Assembly (NCBI GenBank): GCA_040003735.1
Contig: JBDUBY010000306.1
Span: 1 to 10,985 of the forward strand
Length of the DNA stretch: 10,985 nucleotides
Direction: 5' to 3'
Origin: Parafilimonas sp040003735
GTDB taxonomy: Bacteria > Bacteroidota > Bacteroidia > Chitinophagales > Chitinophagaceae
In this document: piece by piece, positions 6,921-10,985 of the stretch
Layout of the letters: each line of letters opens with the position of its first letter
Position numbering within the stretch: the stretch's first letter is position 1
Notes under the pieces: generated by a model
The model's input: only the letters and a program-made list of their open reading frames with translations
Databases searched by the model: none
What the model was told of the DNA's origin: nothing
Position numbers and translations under genes: made by a program

Positions 6921-7007
6921 ATGGAAAAAAATTTCGGATGCTTCTTTTATCTAAAAAAGAAGCACAAAAATGAAGTAGGAGAAACAGTTTCGTTTTGTTT
7001 GAACTGA
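6921..7007 (+). pseudogene. Tyrosine recombinase (phage integrase), N-terminal relic
   Basis: The reading frame from ATG 6921 gives 28 codons starting MEKNFGCFFYLKKKHKN. This resembles the start of the arm-binding domain of Bacteroidota tyrosine recombinases, where MEKSFG-(I/L)LFYLKKPK and then a short YLRITVDG strand are usual. Here the similarity ends after about residue 22, and the frame then runs into the relic of another gene and stops at 7005. The rest of the integrase, including the whole catalytic domain, is absent. The position 272 bases after tRNA-Ser fits a mobile element that entered at the tRNA and later decayed. The assignment is from memory of the family on a short stretch, so it is moderate only. 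Confidence 0.5.
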
Positions 7008-7295
7008 AAATTGGCGAGTTTAAACCTGAATACGCAGGTAAGCTTAATTTCTATATTAATACAGTAAATGATAAAATAAAAGGCATTGACGATAAATCAA
7101 CCATAGGAATTTTATTATTCAAAACGCCTAACAAAACAGTAGTTAAATATTCTTTACAAAGGCATAACAAGGCTAATGGGAGTAGCAGAATATAAAACTT
7201 TGCCTAAAGAAATAAAAAGACAATTCCCCGAAATGGAAGCGTTGCAACTGAAATTGCAAAAAGAAATGCGGTTGCGCAAAAAACCGGCAGCTTAA
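6986..7295 (+). pseudogene. YhcG/DUF1016 family PD-(D/E)xK nuclease, C-terminal relic with frameshift
   Basis: The frame from about 6986 reads VLFELKIGEFKPEYAGKLNF and on through GILLFKTPNKTVVKYSL, the C-terminal nuclease domain of DUF1016 (YhcG) proteins. The Glu and Lys of the ExK half of the active site are present (ELK at 7001-7009), but the preceding catalytic Asp and the whole N-terminal domain are missing. Near 7158-7175 the frame slips: the first frame stops at 7193-7195, while the family continuation (MGVAEYKTLPKEIKRQFPEM) is found in the next frame and ends with TAA at 7293. The relic is therefore both 5'-truncated and frameshifted and should be non-functional. Its 5' end overlaps the integrase relic, which points to a deletion joining the two. 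Confidence 0.82.
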
Positions 7296-7378
7296 AAAAA
7301 AATTGCAACAAAAAAATTAATAGTAAAAAAAGTTATCAAAAATAAAAAATAGTAAGGAGTTGTTTAAAACCCGTTTCC

Positions 7379-7800
7379 TTAACTTTTAAAATTTTCTACC
7401 ATTGCTTTAAGGGCATTCATAAAGCTTAACAGGGACGCTCTTGTTTTGTCGTCTGATAGTTCTCCCTGCGTATTGATTTTTCCTTTTATGCCTTGTATCA
7501 GCAGGGTGGTTTTATAAGTAAATTGCGCCATTAAAGTACTCATTATCAACTGTAATTCTTCATGCCCTTTCATTTCGCTTGCAGAAGCGGTAATAAGGCC
7601 TGCGGCTTGCCTGAAAAAATAGTGGTTGCTACGCACCATTCCAGTGCATTTTTTAACCCGGCAGGAATGCTGAAAAATATACTCCGGTGTACAAATTATT
7701 ATTCCGTCTGCCTTTTCAATGTTGTTTATAAACAGGCTTTTACGTAATAGGAAATTCAATAAAACACTGAATTATCTTAAGCGCTGCAAGCATCACACGC
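7379..7800 (-). pseudogene. NADPH-dependent FMN reductase, broken gene
   Basis: The minus strand carries the C-terminal two thirds of a flavodoxin-fold NAD(P)H:FMN reductase: IEKADGIIICTPEY (the family's P-E-Y block), then AGLITASASEMKGHEELQLI and a final helical part ending at 7379. Between about 7600 and 7670 the frame is wrong: one extra T after the EYIF codons and one missing G before AGLITA together shift the segment that should read SIPAGLKNALEWCVATTIFS. The open frame has no ATG (a TTG at 7759), and the N-terminal GSLR flavin-binding loop is absent; only a scrap reading LAALKIIQ-CFIEF at about 7749-7795 may be left of the N-terminal half. The compensating indels could also be sequencing errors, but the large N-terminal loss is not explained that way. 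It lies downstream of the Crp/Fnr gene on the same strand. Confidence 0.8.
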
Positions 7801-7827
7801 CAAAGTTCCGGCCGGGAAATTAAATCT

Positions 7828-7843
7828 TTTGACAGTCGTCAAA
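7828..7843. promoter_or_regulatory. Crp/Fnr-type palindrome TTGA-N6-TCAA
   Basis: TTTGACAGTCGTCAAA is a perfect palindrome with 6-bp arms. Its core TTGA-N6-TCAA is the classic binding pattern of the Crp/Fnr family. It overlaps the stop codon of the Crp/Fnr gene (7839-7841) and lies just upstream of the broken reductase, so it may have been the reductase operator. Function is inferred. Confidence 0.5.
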
Positions 7844-8405
7844 TTTTTGTTGAACGTATCCTGCTTAAAGATTCCTGTGTCATTCCAAGAAAAGACGCAA
7901 CCATACCCAGAGGCACTCTTTGAACGATGGAAGGGTTTGATTGTATCAGGTTTCTATAGCGGTGTTTTCCGCTCACAAAGTGTACGTCGTCAATCTTATT
8001 TTGCATTTGAACAATTCCAAAACTTAATATCTTTCTTATTATATGTTCTATATCATGGAATTTTGTACATAACATTTCCAGGTCGTCATAATACATTGAA
8101 TACAATACAGAAGGTTCCAGCACTTCAATGCCCCGCCTGTCGGGTTGCTGTTTTATATAACTGATAAGGGAAACTGCAAACGTATTTTCGGGGCTAAACC
8201 AGTCCGTAATATCTCTTCCGTCTTTTAAATAAAAAGTTCTCGTTAATCCTTCTTTTACAAAATACAAATGCTTGCATACAGAATCAGGAGCAAGTAAAAT
8301 ATGCCCTTTAGCACAGTTAAGTTCCTGGGCAATCATTGATAGTGCCTCCGAACTGGTTGATTGAACCTTGCCGAACTGCGAAAATGCCTGTACTAAATTT
8401 TCCAT
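7839..8405 (-). CDS. Crp/Fnr family transcriptional regulator
   Basis: This is a 188-residue Crp/Fnr-type regulator, the usual size for Bacteroidota members. The start at 8405 (MENLVQAF) is chosen over an upstream in-frame codon at 8459, since the family begins there. Residues 1 to about 115 form the cyclic-nucleotide-binding-like beta roll (KGHILLAPDSVCKHLYFVKEG at about 33-53, split by Ala39-Pro40, then FYLKDGRDITDWF). About 116-140 is the dimer helix, and 149-188 the DNA-reading helix-turn-helix, ending RVPLGMVASFLGMTQESLSR. No cysteine cluster for an iron-sulfur centre is seen, so it is probably not an oxygen sensor of the Fnr kind; the ligand is unknown. It is divergent from a CMD/YCII gene pair and precedes a broken FMN reductase, the likely target set. 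Confidence 0.9.
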   Translation of the reverse strand: MENLVQAFSQFGKVQSTSSEALSMIAQELNCAKGHILLAPDSVCKHLYFVKEGLTRTFYLKDGRDITDWFSPENTFAVSLISYIKQQPDRRGIEVLEPSVLYSMYYDDLEMLCTKFHDIEHIIRKILSFGIVQMQNKIDDVHFVSGKHRYRNLIQSNPSIVQRVPLGMVASFLGMTQESLSRIRSTKI

Positions 8406-8416
8406 TAATTTCTTTT

Positions 8417-8424
8417 CAAATATA
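8417..8424 (-). promoter_or_regulatory. Possible -7 element of the Crp/Fnr gene
   Basis: TATATTTG on the minus strand (8424-8417) matches TAnnTTTG exactly and ends 12 bases before the ATG at 8405, again implying a very short leader. No -33 TTG at standard distance is visible. Confidence 0.4.
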
Positions 8425-8485
8425 CAACGCCTTCTTTGGCCGCCGGGTGCACGCAGCATTAAAGCTTACCAATAACCCTCTTTGT

Positions 8486-8553
8486 ATCACTAACGTAAAT
8501 TTTATTTATAGTTTAAAATATTGCTGCCATGTCAGTTTACAATTGTTAGTGAT
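8486..8553. repeat. Inverted 9-mers in the divergent intergenic region
   Basis: ATCACTAAC at 8486-8494 and its exact reverse complement GTTAGTGAT at 8545-8553 flank a 50-base AT-rich segment between the Crp/Fnr gene and the CMD gene. They could be paired operator half-sites or a long-loop hairpin; the role is unknown. A separate TTTGTCAAA at 8574-8582 contains the same GTCAAA half-site as the palindrome at 7828-7843. Confidence 0.5.
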
Positions 8554-8638
8554 CTATCTATTGTTTTTTATCATTTGTCAAAAATAAATTCCCGGCAAGA
8601 TTGCACTTTTGTACCTAATAATTAAAACTTAAAACGCA

Positions 8639-9193
8639 ATGGAATCTTTCCTGGCACCGGTTGATAAACCAAATAGTTTAGCAATGAGGCTGGCTTTCTA
8701 TTTTACAAAAAAGAAATTTGGCAAAGTATTGATGCCGATGCGTGTGCATTCAAACCGGCTGCCTGTTGCATTTGGCTTGTTTTATAATAAATTACCCGCA
8801 TTAGATAAAAAAACGAATTTGCCTGATGAACTGGTTCTTTTAATCAGGCAGAAAACAGCACAAATAAACATTTGTGAATTTTGTATAGATGCCAGCAGGG
8901 CTAAATCTATTGAAGCATCATTTGATCAAAAAAAGTTTGATACGTTGGCATATTATCAAAATAGCCCTCTGTTTTCGCCTGCCGAAAAAGCAGCCCTCGA
9001 TTATACTACTGAACTCACGCGGGATAAAAAAATTAATCCCGGCACGTTCAAAACTTTATCAGCGCATTTTTCTGAACGGGAGATTTGTGAAATGGTATAT
9101 GTAATTGCCAGTGAACATTTGTATAACTTAACCAATATAGGCCTTAATATACATTCTGATATGCTGTGCAATGTGGTTCAGAACTTGAAATAA
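8639..9193 (+). CDS. Carboxymuconolactone decarboxylase family (AhpD-like) protein
   Basis: This is a 184-residue all-helical protein of the CMD/AhpD superfamily, whose members act as alkylhydroperoxidase partners or as decarboxylases. The family centre is INICEFCIDASRAKS, with Cys79 and Cys82 forming the CxxC redox pair. In AhpD a His follows (CxxCxxxH); here that position is Ser86, so the proton-relay residue of AhpD is not conserved, as in some CMD subgroups. The N-terminal third is amphipathic, with a MRLAFYFTKKKFGKV stretch at about 16-30. ATG 8639 follows an A-rich leader without Shine-Dalgarno. It is followed after 27 bases by a YCII-like gene, and both are divergent from the Crp/Fnr gene. 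A peroxide or electrophile defence role is inferred from family and neighbours. Confidence 0.87.
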   Translation: MESFLAPVDKPNSLAMRLAFYFTKKKFGKVLMPMRVHSNRLPVAFGLFYNKLPALDKKTNLPDELVLLIRQKTAQINICEFCIDASRAKSIEASFDQKKFDTLAYYQNSPLFSPAEKAALDYTTELTRDKKINPGTFKTLSAHFSEREICEMVYVIASEHLYNLTNIGLNIHSDMLCNVVQNLK

Positions 9194-9220
9194 TCAGTAA
9201 TAAACTCCCAAATTTTTAAT

Positions 9221-9529
9221 ATGGAAATTTTATTTTCTATACACCTTGCCCCAGGCGAAAACTATGATTTTAAGAAATCGGTATATGAACAAGATCTCGC
9301 AGCCCACGGGCAGTATTTGCAAAAATTGATGGAGAATGGCAAGCTGGTATTGGCAGGCCCTTTTGCTGACAACACCGGTGGACAGGCGATCATTAGAGCA
9401 GGTACCGAAGCAGAAGCATTATCACTTGTAGACAATGACCCTTCAATTATAAACAAAGTATTTTCTTATGAAATACATCCCTGGCATATTAGGTTTAATA
9501 GCCTGTTGAAAAAGGACGGCAGCAATTAG
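9221..9529 (+). CDS. YCII-related domain protein
   Basis: This is a 102-residue protein of the YCII/YciI dimeric alpha-beta barrel family. The family pattern is visible: a first strand MEILFSIHLAPG, then HGQYLQKLMENGKLVLAGPF at about 29-48 with the conserved His29 and Gly-Pro, then ADNTGGQAIIRAGTEAEA (about 49-66) with Asp50 and the Gly pair, then the DP turn (DNDPSII) and a last strand EIHPWHIRF. Family members are small enzymes or binding proteins of mostly unknown substrate; the His/Asp pair is the proposed active site. It sits 27 bases after the CMD gene and is most likely co-transcribed with it. No convincing terminator is seen behind it. Confidence 0.88.
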   Translation: MEILFSIHLAPGENYDFKKSVYEQDLAAHGQYLQKLMENGKLVLAGPFADNTGGQAIIRAGTEAEALSLVDNDPSIINKVFSYEIHPWHIRFNSLLKKDGSN

Positions 9530-9859
9530 TGAACATTGAAACACTGCTAATAATATATCCAGTTTCTTAATAGTAGGCTGCACTATGCTATTTAAGTTAT
9601 TTGCAACACTAATCATCCTGCAACAATAGTTCAAATTTAAATTTTGTAAACTCTTTCATAAACATCACAAGCCATCAAATACGGAATGTTTGTAAACCAT
9701 CTCTTTCAATAGGCATCGTTTCTGGCACAAGCTTTTTCTTTTCAAAGCCTGGTATATCACCTCCGGATTAAACTGGCAATGATGATTTATTGCGGTTAGC
9801 GTTTGCTTTAGGTTTTGCTCACAATTATTTATCGGCATTGTATTGGATATGCTGCTAAA
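9530..9859. other. Intergenic stretch of 330 bases without a recognisable gene
   Basis: No gene is supported here. On the minus strand 9675-9767 holds 30 stop-free codons with protein-like wording (GFEKKKLVPETMP, then IERDGLQTF) ending in TGA, which may be a scrap of a lost gene, but I cannot match it to a family. No clear terminator for the YCII gene or promoter for the next gene was found. Confidence 0.5.
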
Positions 9860-10327
9860 ATGCCTTTAAAAAGTACAAAGACAGGTGAACTTAGAAGCGT
9901 TGAGATAATTGCAAAACTAATGGACTCGCAATTTCAAATTCCCGGTACCAAATTCCGGTTTGGCCTTGACCCGGTAATAGGGTTGATTCCGGGCGTTGGC
10001 GACTTTACCGGTTTTTTAGTTTCAGGTTATATGATACTGATTTGCGCAAGGAACGGTGCAAGCGGTTTTTTACTTGCAAGAATGACATTAAATATTATCA
10101 TAGATGCTTTAATCGGTTCAATTCCGCTAATTGGTGATATGTTTGACTTTGCCTATAAAGCAAACAACCGCAACCTGAAACTAATGCGCCAACATTATGT
10201 AGAAGGGCGGCACAACGGTAATGCATGGAAAGTAATTATTCCAATATTGCTGGTGTTGTTTGTGTTAATTGCGGCGTTAGCCTGGATAAGTTATAAGGCG
10301 TTCGTCTGGCTTGCCAATCTGCTTTAA
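9860..10327 (+). CDS. DUF4112 domain membrane protein
   Basis: This is a 155-residue protein of the DUF4112 family, of unknown function. The start at ATG 9860 is preferred over an in-frame TTG at 9815. The family core spans roughly residues 10-115: an amphipathic LRSVEIIAKLMDSQFQIPG segment, then FGLDPVIGLIPGVGDFTGFL with its Gly-Pro-rich turn, then the second half with the mirrored IGSIPLIGDMFDFAYKANNR block. The two GDxF-like hairpins look like an internal repeat that probably dips into the membrane. A final hydrophobic helix (about 125-150) is an ordinary transmembrane segment. The gene appears to be transcribed alone. It has no obvious link to the detoxification genes before it. Confidence 0.88.
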   Translation: MPLKSTKTGELRSVEIIAKLMDSQFQIPGTKFRFGLDPVIGLIPGVGDFTGFLVSGYMILICARNGASGFLLARMTLNIIIDALIGSIPLIGDMFDFAYKANNRNLKLMRQHYVEGRHNGNAWKVIIPILLVLFVLIAALAWISYKAFVWLANLL

Positions 10328-10342
10328 AATTAGGGCCTGTTT

Positions 10343-10359
10343 TGCAATAACGTATTGCA
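10343..10359. repeat. Small palindrome after the DUF4112 gene
   Basis: TGCAATA (10343-10349) and TATTGCA (10353-10359) pair perfectly across ACG. There is no T-tract, so I do not call it a terminator. It may be a weak hairpin or a chance palindrome. Confidence 0.35.
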
Positions 10360-10464
10360 CAGTTCTTGCATTAGGCAATGACTTGGCATAAAAATCATTT
10401 TCAATTTCTTAACCTAAATGTTACTTAGAAGATTTTTCTTTTCTAACACCTTTGAACTTCTCAC

Positions 10465-10839
10465 CTATAGTTTAACAGCCATGAACTGCCCATCAACTGC
10501 AGCAGGTATCTGCCAGTTTAAACTGCTGTGCCTTCGCCGGTGATTATAGATTGTTATGCAATCTTGATTTTTGTATGAATGCTGCATGAACATCGCTATA
10601 AGCACTGCTGATGAGTTCTGTTTTTAAGATGCCATTTACTCTTTCTGCTATCGCGTTCTCTAAAGAGTCGCCGCTTTCAGTCATGCTTATCTAGCATGTT
10701 GTTCATTCAGTAAACTTACATAGTCATTACTGCAATATTGTATGCCCCTGTCGCTATGATGGATTACAATTGTTTCCGGTGGTTTTTGTACTAATGCCTG
10801 TTTTAAAGCAACTACTGCCGAGCTTGCTTTCATATTGCC
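10465..10839 (-). pseudogene. IS3-family transposase (OrfB) relic
   Basis: The minus strand holds the C-terminal half of an IS3-type DDE transposase in three frames. The first piece (from 10839) reads KASSAVVALKQALVQ and then IHHSDRGIQYCSNDYVSLLN, with the second catalytic Asp at 10750-10752; it stops at 10687. After a one-base loss the second piece reads MTESGDSLENAIAERVNGIL, with the catalytic Glu at 10643-10645. A further slip near 10560-10590 gives the third piece, IYNHRRRHSSLNWQIP, ending at 10465. The N-terminal part with the first catalytic Asp and OrfA are missing, as are recognisable terminal inverted repeats. The relic cannot be active. It lies 24 bases behind the stop of the gene at the right edge. 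Confidence 0.88.
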
Positions 10840-10863
10840 AAACGACTGTTATAGCCGGTGCTG

Positions 10864-10985
10864 TTAGTACTCTTTTAGATTTAGTCCTTTGTCCTTAAAC
10901 TGATTGAATAATATATTCGTAAAAAGTGGGAAAGACATTAATTTGAACGCTTGATTCCTCAACCAAATACCGAAATTACTTTTTG
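10864..10985 (-). CDS. C-terminus of an unidentified protein, cut by the window edge
   Basis: A continuous minus-strand frame enters from the right edge and gives 39 residues, including NFGIWLRNQAFKLMSFPL and ending KDKGLNLKEY before TAA at 10864-10866. The stretch is mildly hydrophobic and basic. An LRN..(F/L)KLM pattern near the end is reminiscent of the last helix of FAD-dependent monooxygenases, but this is a weak impression and I do not assign a function. The frame is distinct from the transposase relic that follows, so it is most likely a host gene. Confidence 0.5.
   Translation of the reverse strand, partial: KSNFGIWLRNQAFKLMSFPLFTNILFNQFKDKGLNLKEY

Noticed and set aside
7562..7747. 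Plus-strand open frame opposite the FMN reductase relic
   Set aside because: Antisense shadow of the relic; the reductase motifs are all on the minus strand.
7829..8164. Plus-strand open frame of 111 codons opposite the Crp/Fnr gene
   Set aside because: Antisense to a gene with clear cNMP-like and helix-turn-helix domains; no family-like content.
1..10985. A complete undescribed defence or mobile system
   Set aside because: The accessory genes visible (integrase, YhcG nuclease, IS3 transposase) are all broken, and the remaining genes belong to known families without a defence-type arrangement.

Overview
The window looks like a chromosome segment of a Bacteroidota bacterium, and I would guess a Chitinophagaceae relative. 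Reasons: AT-rich DNA; a gene order bS6-bS18-bL9; a secreted protein with a type IX secretion C-terminal sorting domain; a DUF3276/PUR-like protein and DUF1016 and DUF4112 relatives typical of that phylum; TAnnTTTG promoter elements; and almost no Shine-Dalgarno sequences, with one conspicuous exception in front of rpsR. Taxonomy below phylum is a guess.

Layout. 1-944: the end of rpsF, then rpsR and rplI, closed by a strong bidirectional terminator. 943-5800, all on the minus strand: an ABC exporter subunit of the MdlA/BmrC type with a degenerate Walker B, a DUF3276 PUR-like protein with a good promoter, and a large secreted metzincin-type protease with a TIG-like domain and a type IX sorting tail. 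6053-6361: a small unrecognised membrane protein. 6564-6648: tRNA-Ser(UGA) with its own -7 element and a terminator. 6921-7295: a decayed accessory patch just downstream of the tRNA, with the head of a phage-type integrase running into the tail of a YhcG/DUF1016 nuclease. 7379-9529: a small redox/detoxification locus with a Crp/Fnr-family regulator, a broken NADPH-dependent FMN reductase downstream of it, and a divergent pair of genes (CMD/AhpD-like and YCII-like). A TTGA-N6-TCAA palindrome lies between regulator and reductase. 9860-10327: a DUF4112 membrane protein. 10465-10839: a frameshifted IS3-family transposase relic. 10864-10985: the last 39 codons of an unidentified gene running off the right edge.

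How it fits together. The left half is housekeeping and envelope function. The right half is a patch of turnover, with at least four broken genes (integrase, YhcG, FMN reductase, IS3 transposase). I do not see a complete novel system. The observations most worth checking are the Shine-Dalgarno site before rpsR (bS18 is part of the pocket that hides the anti-Shine-Dalgarno in Bacteroidota ribosomes), the Crp/Fnr-type palindrome beside a dead reductase, the degenerate exporter half without a partner in view, and the integrase/nuclease relic beside tRNA-Ser.
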